DNA of 7,580 nt from Spirochaetia bacterium UBA5550 (lineage in GTDB: Bacteria; Spirochaetota; UBA4802; UBA5550), in NCBI GenBank assembly GCA_002425885.1, contig DINC01000092.1:678-8257 (forward strand), written 5' to 3'. Positions 1 to 5,343 of this stretch are shown in pieces. How positions within the stretch are numbered: position 1 is the stretch's first letter; the number at the start of each line of letters is the position of its first letter. The translations under genes and the position numbers were made by a program. The notes below the pieces were generated by a model, which saw only the letters and a list, made by a program, of their open reading frames with translations, made no database searches and was not told the DNA's origin.

Positions 1-1100
1 TAATATTTATTATTACGAAATCTCTGAGTCCCCTTGACGAGATTGCATCAGCTCTTGAGCAGATCAAGGAGGGTGAAGGTGACCTGACACATAAAATTGA
101 AATTAAAAATCATGATGAAGTCGGTTATGTGGCAGGACTCTTCAACCAGTTCCTTGAGCAGCTCAGTTCAATAATACGGACAATAATTGCTTCATCGGCG
201 CACATTGCTCACTCATCAATCGAAATGACAAATGCAAGCGGATCACTTGCCAGCGTTGCACAGGATCAGGCAGCGTCCATTGAAGAGACATCATCCGCCA
301 TGGAGGAGATTAAGGCTACAATTGATTCTGTATTTGAAACAACCAAGGCCCAGGCTTCTAAAGCCGGTGATAACAGGAAGCTGATGGAGTTCCTCTCTGA
401 ATCGATTAACAGCATAAATAAAACAGCACAGAGCGCAAGCAGCATGGCTGACGACACCTATAAGTATGCAATTGACGGCGAGCAGGTTCTCGGCCAGACA
501 GTTGAGGGGATGAAAGAGATAAATGAAAGCTCAAGCAAAATCAAGGATATAGTTACAATCATCAACGATATTTCCGACAGGATAAATCTTCTTTCACTTA
601 ACGCGAGTATTGAAGCAGCAAGAGCCGGAGATCACGGCAAAGGCTTCGCTGTTGTGGCGGAGGAGATCGCAAAACTTGCAGAGCAGACAGCGGGAAGTAC
701 AGGTGAGATCAACAGGCTGATCCAGGAATCGAATAACAGGGTGGAGATGGGATCAAACCTTGTGGCAAAAACTGCCGAATCTCTCCGCCTTATAATCACC
801 AACGTGAAAACTACAGCTGAACTTATGGAGCAGATTGCGAAGTCCTCTGTTGAACTTGACGAGACAAGCAAAAAAGCCGCAAATAACGCGGGGAATGTGA
901 ACCGCATGTCAGAGGAGATATCCTCAATGATGCAGGAGCAGAGCATAAGCAGCAACGAGATACTGAAGGCTATTGACAGGATTAATGCAGTTACGCAGAA
1001 TGTTGCAAGCGGTTCGGAGGAACTGGCAGCAAGCTCAGAAGAGCTTTCTTCTCAGTCTGAACTGCTGAATAATCTTGTGAAGAAGTTTAAGATTGAGTAA
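1..1100 (+). CDS. Methyl-accepting chemotaxis protein, C-terminal part (5' end outside window)
   Basis: This is a chemoreceptor that relays ligand binding to CheA/CheW at the cell pole; 365 residues are visible. The frame is open from base 3, so the GTG at 129 is not the true start. The first residues (IFII) look like the end of a transmembrane helix. They are followed by a HAMP linker with its conserved Pro, the EGDLT stretch and a DEVG motif (visible residues ~9-50). A long Ala/Ser/Glu-rich coiled coil follows, with the hairpin tip at visible residues ~192-232 (RINLLSLNASIEAARAG, then GKGFAVVAEEI). The flanking helices are typical adaptation regions (QAASIEETSSAMEEI near the front, GSEELAASSEEL near the end). 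The protein ends KKFKIE, with no NWETF-like pentapeptide for tethering CheR/CheB. The ligand-binding domain lies upstream, so the ligand cannot be inferred. Family assignment is certain. Confidence 0.96.
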   Translation, partial: IFIITKSLSPLDEIASALEQIKEGEGDLTHKIEIKNHDEVGYVAGLFNQFLEQLSSIIRTIIASSAHIAHSSIEMTNASGSLASVAQDQAASIEETSSAMEEIKATIDSVFETTKAQASKAGDNRKLMEFLSESINSINKTAQSASSMADDTYKYAIDGEQVLGQTVEGMKEINESSSKIKDIVTIINDISDRINLLSLNASIEAARAGDHGKGFAVVAEEIAKLAEQTAGSTGEINRLIQESNNRVEMGSNLVAKTAESLRLIITNVKTTAELMEQIAKSSVELDETSKKAANNAGNVNRMSEEISSMMQEQSISSNEILKAIDRINAVTQNVASGSEELAASSEELSSQSELLNNLVKKFKIE

Positions 1101-1110
1101 GAAAAAATTA

Positions 1111-1219
1111 TGTCATTTCGAAGAAGCGACAGCGACTGAGAAATCTGTTTAAGATATCAGGGATTTTTGAAATAAAACAGATTTCTCACCCGAAGAACTG
1201 AAAGGGGTTCGAAATGACA
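1111..1219. repeat. 109-bp imperfect palindrome between convergent genes
   Basis: The outer arms TGTCATTTCGAA (1111-1122) and TTCGAAATGACA (1208-1219) are perfect 12-bp complements. The inner arms GAGAAATCTGTTT (1138-1150) and AAACAGATTTCTC (1175-1187) are perfect 13-bp complements. The element fills nearly all of the gap between the receptor gene and thiE, which converge here. As RNA it would fold into a long hairpin from either strand, so it could end or stabilise both transcripts. The right half partly recurs at 5186-5219, which indicates a dispersed repeat family. Its terminator role is inferred. Confidence 0.85.
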
Positions 1220-1225
1220 AAAAAT

Positions 1226-1831
1226 TTAGAACAATGCCTGAAATTTTTGCATCTCTCCAACTACATCAGGTTTTGTAATTACTGCTGATATGGCGCAGAC
1301 CATATCAGCCCCTGCTGCAATTATCTCCGGTGCGTTTGAGAGATCTATCCCTCCGATTGCTACAACCGGAATTTTACAGACTCTCTTTACATCTGCAATA
1401 AGTTTAAGCCCTGCAGGAATCCCTGCGTCCTTCTTTGTTGACGTGGAAAATATAGGACTCACACCGAGATAATCAGCTCCCCCCCTCTCCGCCTTAACTG
1501 CTTCTTCAACAGAGTGCACTGTGATCCCTATAATCTTATCAGCACCGAGTATACGTCGCGCGACATCATAAGGGATGTCGTTCTGCCCCAGGTGAACCCC
1601 ATCAGCATCAACTGCAAGGGCTATGTCGATACGGTCGTTCACGATAAATTTTGCCTCAGTACCGCGGCAGATCTCCGCGAGACGGAGCGCCTCTTCGTAA
1701 AGCGCCCCGGACTCACCCGATTTTTCGCGGTACTGTACAATCTCCACACCGGCAGAGACCGCGCTCCGCACATCAGAGAGGTTCCCAGCCAACGATAGCC
1801 CTGAGTCTGTTATAAAGTAGTAACCGCGCAC
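1226..1831 (-). CDS. thiE: Thiamine-phosphate synthase
   Basis: ThiE couples hydroxymethylpyrimidine diphosphate with hydroxyethylthiazole phosphate to give thiamine monophosphate in the cytoplasm. The 201-residue product matches the usual length of this TIM-barrel family. Family motifs are in order: QYREK (33-37), NDR (65-67), DGVHLGQ (77-83), GVSPIFSTSTKKDA (123-136) and IGGI (159-162). These bind the pyrimidine diphosphate, Mg2+ and the thiazole phosphate. The start is GTG at 1831, preceded by an AGGTGGAG ribosome binding site lying inside thiM. The gene overlaps the end of thiM by 22 bp, so the two are probably translationally coupled and share the TPP riboswitch. ThiD, needed to make the pyrimidine diphosphate, is not in the window. 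Confidence 0.97.
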   Translation of the reverse strand: MRGYYFITDSGLSLAGNLSDVRSAVSAGVEIVQYREKSGESGALYEEALRLAEICRGTEAKFIVNDRIDIALAVDADGVHLGQNDIPYDVARRILGADKIIGITVHSVEEAVKAERGGADYLGVSPIFSTSTKKDAGIPAGLKLIADVKRVCKIPVVAIGGIDLSNAPEIIAAGADMVCAISAVITKPDVVGEMQKFQALF

Positions 1832-2619
1832 TTCTCCACCTTCTGCATTGCTTCAATTTTTGCTTTATCAAGGAGATAAATTTCATCAAAAAGTTTACCT
1901 GTAAATGTTCCGGGGCCTGCACCGTTTTTAACTGCAAGCTCTGCCGCAACTTCAAAGCAGCAGAGACCGGCCGCAGCAGCCTCAATGAGGTTGCCGGGAA
2001 CTGCCCCTGCAAATGTTCCGATAACTGACGCAGCCATGCAGCCTGTGCCCACAACACGCCCCATGACCTCGTGCCCGTTTTTCACTGTGAAACAGTTTAC
2101 TCCGTCAGAGATAATATCCTCTTTACCTGTAATTACAACGACACATTCTCTCGACTCAGCGAGTTTTGCCACAATGGATTTAAGATCGCTCTCAACCTCG
2201 CCGGAATCAACACCCTTTGTATTCACCTGTTCACCTGCGATACGGGCAATCTCGGACGCGTTCCCCTTGATGATACTGATCCTCGCCTCATTAATGAGTT
2301 TAAAGCACATATCATCACGGAGTTTTGTTGCGCCTGCTCCGCATACGTCCAGAATAACGGGGATGCTTTTAGCATTGGCAGCAAGTGCCGCTTTCTTCAT
2401 ACTGTCAATAAACTCAGGAGTGAGAGTGCCGATGTTAAGCACAAGGGCTGACGCCAGTGATGCCATGTCCGCAACCTCTTCGATGGCATGAGCCATAACA
2501 GGTGACGCGCCGAAGGATTTGACCACCTGCGCGCAGTCGAAAATTGTTACCCAGTTTGTAAGATGGTGAACAAGGGGCTGTTTTCCGCGCACCTGTTCAA
2601 GATAGGAATATGCGTTCAT
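1810..2619 (-). CDS. thiM: Hydroxyethylthiazole kinase
   Basis: ThiM phosphorylates 4-methyl-5-(2-hydroxyethyl)thiazole with ATP, the thiazole salvage step that feeds ThiE. The 269-residue protein shows VHHLTNWVT near the N terminus (18-25), DVCGAGAT (91-98), IIKGN (116-120), VVITGKEDIISDG (161-173) and GTGCMAAS (191-198) with the expected catalytic Cys194. The start chosen is ATG at 2619, preceded by GAGG with a 7-9 base gap. The same frame runs upstream to an ATG at 2712, but that lies inside the riboswitch aptamer and those residues resemble nothing in the family. The gene is first in the thiM-thiE unit. The Shine-Dalgarno sits in the 3' arm of a 7-bp hairpin downstream of the aptamer, suggesting translational control by TPP. 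Confidence 0.97.
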   Translation of the reverse strand: MNAYSYLEQVRGKQPLVHHLTNWVTIFDCAQVVKSFGASPVMAHAIEEVADMASLASALVLNIGTLTPEFIDSMKKAALAANAKSIPVILDVCGAGATKLRDDMCFKLINEARISIIKGNASEIARIAGEQVNTKGVDSGEVESDLKSIVAKLAESRECVVVITGKEDIISDGVNCFTVKNGHEVMGRVVGTGCMAASVIGTFAGAVPGNLIEAAAAGLCCFEVAAELAVKNGAGPGTFTGKLFDEIYLLDKAKIEAMQKVEKCAVTTL

Positions 2620-2627
2620 TTGAAATA

Positions 2628-2647
2628 CCTCAATAGATAGATTGAGG
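2628..2647 (-). promoter_or_regulatory. Hairpin masking the thiM Shine-Dalgarno (riboswitch expression platform)
   Basis: On the transcript strand CCTCAAT, a 6-base loop and ATTGAGG form a perfect 7-bp stem. The 3' arm contains the GAGG that serves thiM, so the folded hairpin would block ribosome binding. Just before its 5' arm, the transcript carries CTCCC, which can pair with GGGAG in the 3' strand of aptamer stem P1. That pairing could be the alternative state without TPP, although it overlaps the masking stem by only one base. No U-tract follows the stem, so translational rather than transcriptional control is the better reading. Confidence 0.75.
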
Positions 2648-2674
2648 GGAGACTGAAAGCAGAGAGATTTACTT

Positions 2675-2760
2675 GATACTCCCTTCGCCGGCATTATCCG
2701 GATCAGGTTCAATGGGTATAATCTCAGGCTCTATTCAGGAACCACCCCAGCGAGTGTATC
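2675..2760 (-). ncRNA. TPP riboswitch (THI element)
   Basis: On the minus strand the conserved core reads CTGGGGTG, then CTGAGATTATACCC, AACCTGATC, and GGATAATGCCGGCGAAGGGA, the standard TPP aptamer blocks in the right order. Stem P1 is closed by ACTC near the 5' end and GAGT at the 3' end, extended by GATA/TATC around a small bulge. The variable P3 arm is short. It lies about 55 bases upstream of thiM, exactly where such an element is expected, and should repress thiM-thiE when TPP is bound. Confidence 0.97.
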
Positions 2761-2787
2761 CTTATGCGGAGAAGGGATGAGAGTCAA
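2759..2787 (-). promoter_or_regulatory. Candidate promoter for the riboswitch-thiM-thiE unit
   Basis: A TTGACT hexamer (2782-2787 on the minus strand) matches the -35 consensus at five of six bases. The -10 is poor: CATAAG after 15 bases or TAAGGA after 17. Either choice would start transcription at or just before aptamer stem P1. Read-through from higA, which points the same way and ends at 2835, is also possible. Confidence 0.35.
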
Positions 2788-2834
2788 GTGAAAAAATGCA
2801 GAAAGAGTTTATTCCATCCTGAATTCATAAAGTT

Positions 2835-3242
2835 TTACGGAATAAAAACAGCAGGTGAAACATTAAATATCCGTGCGAGGATTTTCACCTGGCGTAAATT
2901 CAGTTCCCTCTTACCGCTCAGTATTTCTGAAATAACACCCTGGGAACCTACCTCCCGCAGATCCCCCTGCTTCATTCCATGTTCTTCCATGAGATATGCA
3001 AGCGCTTCAACTCCACCTGCTGTTTTAACCGGGAAACGGATCTCTTCATACTCCGCGATTAACACACCTACTGTTTCCATCAGTGATGCCATGGGGTGAT
3101 CTTCGTTATCCCCAATCTCATCAACAAGAGAGTCCAGAAAATCAGCCAGCCTGTGGTATGATTTCTCATCATGAGGAACAGAGAGATATTCAGCCACAGA
3201 GGGCCAGGTTTTATTTATTGTTTTTAAAGCTGCTGTTGTCAT
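2835..3242 (-). CDS. higA: HigA-type antitoxin, HTH-domain, lacking an intact toxin
   Basis: The 135-residue protein resembles the E. coli HigA (YgjM) class: a helical N-terminal half (1-70), then a Cro/C1-type helix-turn-helix at ~76-131. Landmarks are FPVKTAGGVEALAYLMEEHG, DLREVGS, ISEILSGKRELNL and a closing FNVSPAVFI. In that family the antitoxin binds its HigB RNase and represses the shared promoter. Start is ATG at 3242 with GGAGGG about seven bases upstream. The ATG overlaps the TGA stop of the higB remnant in an ATGA junction, showing the original toxin-first operon order. The toxin gene is truncated, so this antitoxin is orphaned locally. The ORF looks fully intact, so it may be maintained as a regulator or anti-toxin, or the toxin loss may be recent. 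Its present promoter is unclear because the normal upstream region has been replaced by the 21-bp array. Confidence 0.88.
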   Translation of the reverse strand: MTTAALKTINKTWPSVAEYLSVPHDEKSYHRLADFLDSLVDEIGDNEDHPMASLMETVGVLIAEYEEIRFPVKTAGGVEALAYLMEEHGMKQGDLREVGSQGVISEILSGKRELNLRQVKILARIFNVSPAVFIP

Positions 3243-3367
3243 TTTTTAACCCTCCACTTATTCTTATCATACTCTGAATGAGTAAGAATGTTACGGATGT
3301 ATACCATCCTGCGGTTGTAATGTATTGCTGCTATGAGGCGGTATTTATTGCCCCCTATATTAACATA
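3239..3367 (-). pseudogene. higB: 3' remnant of HigB toxin gene (5' part lost)
   Basis: The minus strand upstream of higA encodes 42 residues beginning YVNIGGNKYRL, running through VYIRNILTHSEYDK and ending WRVKK. This matches the C-terminal third to half of HigB_toxin-family mRNA interferases (about 100 residues when complete), where NIGGNKYRL and THAEYDK are hallmark segments. The stop TGA overlaps the higA start codon. Directly 5' of the fragment is an in-frame TGA (3368-3370), and beyond it the 21-bp repeat array begins; no N-terminal HigB sequence is present. There is no start codon or ribosome binding site for the fragment. It is almost certainly non-functional as a toxin. Confidence 0.85.
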
Positions 3368-3388
3368 TCAGAATAACCTGATTCTATC

Positions 3389-3692
3389 AAACGAACCACC
3401 ACTTCCATTAAACGAATGGCATAATTGATTAAACGAACGCCAAATTTCGTTATACGAACTGAACACTCTATTATATATGTATACTATTCTGTCATATAAA
3501 CGCAGGATTATGTTGTATTTAATGGACACTACGTTGTATATGTACATAATTCCTTTGTATATGGCCCTCATCTGGTTAAATATCATGACATTTCATCTGT
3601 ATATGTTCAACATTTGTCTGTATATAGGGCAATTTTGCCTGTATATCTGCACATTATGTCTGTATATGTGCATAATTCTTTTATATATGTGC
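3389..3692. repeat. Degenerate 21-bp tandem repeat array, 15 units, without indels
   Basis: A 7-base core recurs at exactly 21-bp steps at 3389, 3410, 3431, 3452, 3473, 3494, 3515, 3536, 3557, 3578, 3599, 3620, 3641, 3662 and 3683. On the plus strand it is AAACGAA in the first three units, ATACGAA in the fourth, and mostly GTATATG or close variants further right. The other 14 bases of each unit are highly variable. Because 21 is a multiple of three, frames stay open. The minus strand gives heptapeptides with an aromatic then a polar residue (SFN, SYN, IYN, LYD, IYK, IYR), broken by one TGA at 3593-3595. The plus strand gives LYM-type heptads from 3429 to 3776. Neither frame has a convincing start or ribosome binding site. 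The array fills the space between the divergent higA and yefM genes. Function unknown: decayed repeat protein, phased binding sites or a minisatellite. Confidence 0.88.
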
Positions 3693-3702
3693 TTTGCACA
3701 TA
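3686..3702. promoter_or_regulatory. 17-bp inverted repeat, possible operator upstream of yefM
   Basis: TATGTGC and GCACATA form a perfect 7-bp inverted repeat around TTT. It closes the right end of the 21-bp array and ends seven bases before a consensus TTGACA. The position suits a repressor site for the yefM promoter, but the site does not carry the TGTACA core known from E. coli YefM operators, so its role is inferred from position only. Confidence 0.4.
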
Positions 3703-3708
3703 CTTGTA

Positions 3709-3736
3709 TTGACAGGCGAATAATAATACATATCGA
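3709..3736 (+). promoter_or_regulatory. Candidate promoter for yefM
   Basis: A perfect -35 hexamer TTGACA (3709-3714) is followed 16 bases later by a weak -10, TATCGA (3731-3736). This would give a leader of about 60 bases before yefM. A second TTGAC (3756) lies closer but has no good -10. The inverted pair ACTTAC (3748-3753) and GTAAGT (3773-3778) sits in the leader and could bind a regulator. Confidence 0.4.
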
Positions 3737-3800
3737 TTTAAACAATTACTTACTATTGACGTTCGTAAATATGTAAGTTTCATTATATCAAGAGGCAGCT

Positions 3801-4043
3801 ATGAAAACAGTAAACTCAACAATAGCGAGAGAAAATCTTTACAGCCTTATAGATGAAGCAAACACTTCGCATGAACCTATTTATATAACAGGAAAACGCG
3901 GCAACGCGGTTCTTATCTCTGAAGATGACTGGAGAGCCATAGAAGAGACGCTTGATCTTAGTTCAATTCCAGGTATGAAAAAATCGATTATTAAAGGGAT
4001 GAAAACACCGGTATCTGAATGCTTTGAGGATATCAAGTGGTAA
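3801..4043 (+). CDS. yefM: YefM/Phd-family antitoxin, lacking an intact toxin
   Basis: The 80-residue protein is full length for the YefM branch of the Phd/YefM antitoxins. It has the N-terminal DNA-binding fold with TVNSTIARENLYSLIDE (3-19), the EPIYITGKRGNAVLISEDDWRAIEETL core (25-51), and the toxin-clasping tail with SIPGMKKSIIKGM (55-67) ending in a Trp. Members bind the YoeB-type RNase toxin and repress their own operon. Start is ATG at 3801 with GAGG seven bases upstream (3790-3793). The stop overlaps the GTG that opens the toxin remnant by seven bases, the normal arrangement for this pair, but the toxin is cut after about 22 codons. The antitoxin itself shows no damage. It may be kept for regulation or protection against a related toxin elsewhere, or it may be newly orphaned. 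Confidence 0.92.
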   Translation: MKTVNSTIARENLYSLIDEANTSHEPIYITGKRGNAVLISEDDWRAIEETLDLSSIPGMKKSIIKGMKTPVSECFEDIKW

Positions 4044-4105
4044 CCTATAAGCTGGTTTATACTCAACATGTATTAGAAAACGCAAAAAATCAATCCTTGT
4101 CAGGG
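4037..4105 (+). pseudogene. yoeB: 5' stub of YoeB-type toxin gene
   Basis: From the GTG at 4037 the first ~22 codons read VTYKLVYTQHVLENAKNQSLSG. This matches the N terminus of YoeB/Txe toxins, whose usual pattern is TYKLVYT, a helix with AKK, and a Ser-Gly turn. After that the similarity stops. The rest of the ~85-residue toxin, with its catalytic C-terminal region, is missing, and the frame continues into a DUF2442 protein. The order and seven-base overlap with yefM support this being the original toxin partner. The exact breakpoint lies between about 4100 and 4114. Confidence 0.75.
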
Positions 4106-4114
4106 AGAGAAGAG

Positions 4115-4378
4115 ATGATTTCATCAAAGAATGGAACAGACACTTTACAATATGAAATAACAAATATAGAAAGGTTTGGTATCTGGTTGCTTGCTGATGA
4201 CAAAGAGTATTTTATAAAATTTGAAGATTACCCGGCATTTAAAAAAGCTTCCATTGAGCAGATACTTAATGTTAAGCGGATCAGTCCAGGACAATTCAGA
4301 TGGCCTGACATTGACGAGGATATTGAACTCGAAGCCCTTGAGTATCCGGAAAAATATATCTTAAGATATAAAAAATAA
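4115..4378 (+). CDS. DUF2442 family protein, fused in frame to the YoeB stub
   Basis: From ATG 4115 the product is 87 residues of DUF2442 type: FGIWLLADDKEYFIKFEDYPAF (21-42), then SIEQILNV and a W-P-D-I-D-E-D motif (63-69), ending EYPEKYILRYKK. The molecular role of DUF2442 is unknown; such genes often sit next to DUF4160 genes in toxin-antitoxin-like pairs, but no DUF4160 gene is seen here. GGGAG lies about seven bases before ATG 4115, so an independent start is likely. The same frame is open back to GTG 4037, so ribosomes finishing yefM could also make a 113-residue chimera carrying the YoeB N terminus. The junction suggests a deletion that brought the DUF2442 gene against the toxin stub. 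Confidence 0.82.
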   Translation: MISSKNGTDTLQYEITNIERFGIWLLADDKEYFIKFEDYPAFKKASIEQILNVKRISPGQFRWPDIDEDIELEALEYPEKYILRYKK

Positions 4379-4404
4379 ATAGCAAAGGATGCCATAAACA
4401 ACAC

Positions 4405-4560
4405 CTACGAATCCCTTGTTTTCCCATATTCCCTGAACTCGCTTGGACTCATCCCTGTAAACTTTCTGAAGACCCTGTTGAATGTCCTGAGGTTTTCAAA
4501 ACCTGTTTCAATGGCCACCCGGCTCACCGTTTTATCAGTTTCATGAAGGAGTTCACCGAC
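4405..4560 (-). pseudogene. 3' fragment of AraC-family regulator
   Basis: The minus strand encodes 51 residues starting VGELLHETDKTVSRVAIETG and continuing through FENLRTFNRVFRKFTGMSPSEFREYG before a TAG stop. This is the second helix-turn-helix of an AraC/XylS DNA-binding domain, with the typical FNR.F....G.SP.E.R signature. An in-frame TGA (4561-4563) lies immediately upstream, and the first helix-turn-helix and all earlier regions are missing. The fragment has no start site and begins 11 bases after the end of the carbonic-anhydrase-like gene. It is the only content of the 4379-4571 gap. Confidence 0.85.
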
Positions 4561-4571
4561 TCAATTTCATT

Positions 4572-5096
4572 TTAATTAACATCAACAAGCATATCCCTGA
4601 ACTTCTTTCCGTTCTCCGCGTAATGTTTCGCGCTTGCCTCAAGTATTTTGATATCAATCTCCGTAACCTGACGCACGATCTTTGCCGGAGATCCCATAAC
4701 CACTGAGCCGTCCGGAATAACCATCTTAGCTTTCACAAGGGAGTTTGCCCCGACAAGACAGTTTTTACCTATAACCACATCATCAAGCACCACTGCGTTA
4801 ATACCTATGAGAGAGTAATCTCCCACAGTGCATCCATGGAGCATGGCCTTATGCCCCACAGTGACTCCGCGCCCGATAACAAGCTTATTCCACGCCTCGG
4901 CATGGAGCACACAGCCATCCTGGATATTTGATTCATCCCCGATAATAATGGCTCCGGTATCCCCTCTTACAACAGCGTTGAACCATACTGACACATTGTC
5001 TCCAATCTCCACATCACCGATAACGTGCGCGCCGTTTGCAATGTAGTAGTTTTCACTCTTAAACTTAACTCTTTTATCGCCAAGATTGTAGATCAT
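4572..5096 (-). CDS. Gamma-carbonic-anhydrase-like hexapeptide-repeat protein (YrdA/PaaY family)
   Basis: The 174-residue protein has the left-handed beta-helix repeat pattern (IGDNV, IGDES, IGRGV, VGDYS, IGKNC) followed by a C-terminal helix. Three histidines (His65, His82, His87) match the zinc/iron ligands of gamma-class carbonic anhydrases. Arg44, Asp46, Gln59 and Asp60 match other conserved active-site positions. The acidic loop with the proton-shuttle Glu of the archaeal Cam enzyme is not present, as is usual for the short bacterial CamH/YrdA forms, so activity may be CO2 hydration or something else. Trimeric and cytoplasmic by family. Start is ATG at 5096 with GAGG six bases upstream. 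Alternative family annotations are acyltransferase or phenylacetate PaaY, but the metal-site residues favour gamma-CA. The gene stands alone next to the degraded region. Confidence 0.92.
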   Translation of the reverse strand: MIYNLGDKRVKFKSENYYIANGAHVIGDVEIGDNVSVWFNAVVRGDTGAIIIGDESNIQDGCVLHAEAWNKLVIGRGVTVGHKAMLHGCTVGDYSLIGINAVVLDDVVIGKNCLVGANSLVKAKMVIPDGSVVMGSPAKIVRQVTEIDIKILEASAKHYAENGKKFRDMLVDVN

Positions 5097-5185
5097 GTGA
5101 GCCTCTCTGTTTTTAAAATCTGTTTTACCTAAGCCGCAAAAAAATTTCTACTTTTGCTTTGCAACATATACTTACACAAACTTTA

Positions 5186-5219
5186 AGATTTCTCCTTCCT
5201 GACTGTCGTCGAAATGACA
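5186..5219. repeat. Partial copy of the palindromic repeat seen at 1111-1219
   Basis: AGATTTCTC (5186-5194) and TCGAAATGACA (5209-5219) reproduce the right half of the 1111-1219 element, with a shorter and different connecting stretch. An AAATCTGTTT (5116-5125), also found in the left half of that element, lies 60 bases away, but the outer left arm is absent. It looks like a decayed copy in the gap between the divergent gamma-CA-like gene and the winged-helix gene. Confidence 0.6.
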
Positions 5220-5292
5220 AACTCATATATGGTAATTTCCCCGATTATCTATTTCTACTCAATAAAATGATAAAGTCAACAATGAAATGTTG

Positions 5293-5322
5293 TTGCCACT
5301 GAATTCATATATTATATTTAAT
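5293..5322 (+). promoter_or_regulatory. Candidate promoter for the winged-helix/flavoprotein pair
   Basis: TTGCCA (5293-5298) and TTTAAT (5317-5322) are separated by 18 bases and each match the sigma-70 consensus at five of six positions. The surrounding stretch is very A/T-rich. The start codon follows 22 bases after the -10. Confidence 0.4.
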
Positions 5323-5343
5323 AAAAAAAATCAGGTGCCGCTT

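Noticed and set aside
1985..2491. Long plus-strand ORFs opposite thiM and thiE
   Set aside because: They are antisense shadows of well-supported genes, with no family resemblance or ribosome binding sites.
2620..2712. Longer thiM starting at ATG 2712
   Set aside because: The extra 31 codons fall in the TPP aptamer and its expression platform. ATG 2619 has a good ribosome binding site and matches the family N terminus.
3539..3548. TATGTACATA palindrome with the TGTACA core known from E. coli yefM operators
   Set aside because: It lies about 250 bp upstream of yefM inside an A/T-rich repeat whose units are themselves TATATG/TACATA-like. Chance is a sufficient explanation.
3368..3586. A 72-codon minus-strand ORF with SFN/IYN heptads
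   Set aside because: No ribosome binding site, an in-frame TGA just upstream inside the array, and a start codon in mid-repeat. It may be a gene remnant, so it is discussed under the array only.
3389..3692. CRISPR array
   Set aside because: The conserved core is only about 7 bases, the period is 21 bp and the core drifts along the array. CRISPR repeats are longer and near-identical with unique spacers, and no cas gene is present.
3477..3776. A 99-codon plus-strand ORF with LYM-type heptads
   Set aside because: No ribosome binding site before the ATG, and the open frame is a by-product of the 21-bp period. The yefM promoter candidate lies inside its 3' end. Kept as part of the repeat array, not as a gene.
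5287..5343. Longer start for the winged-helix gene
   Set aside because: No ribosome binding site at 5287, and the stretch overlaps the promoter-like hexamers. ATG 5344 has AGGTG at proper spacing.
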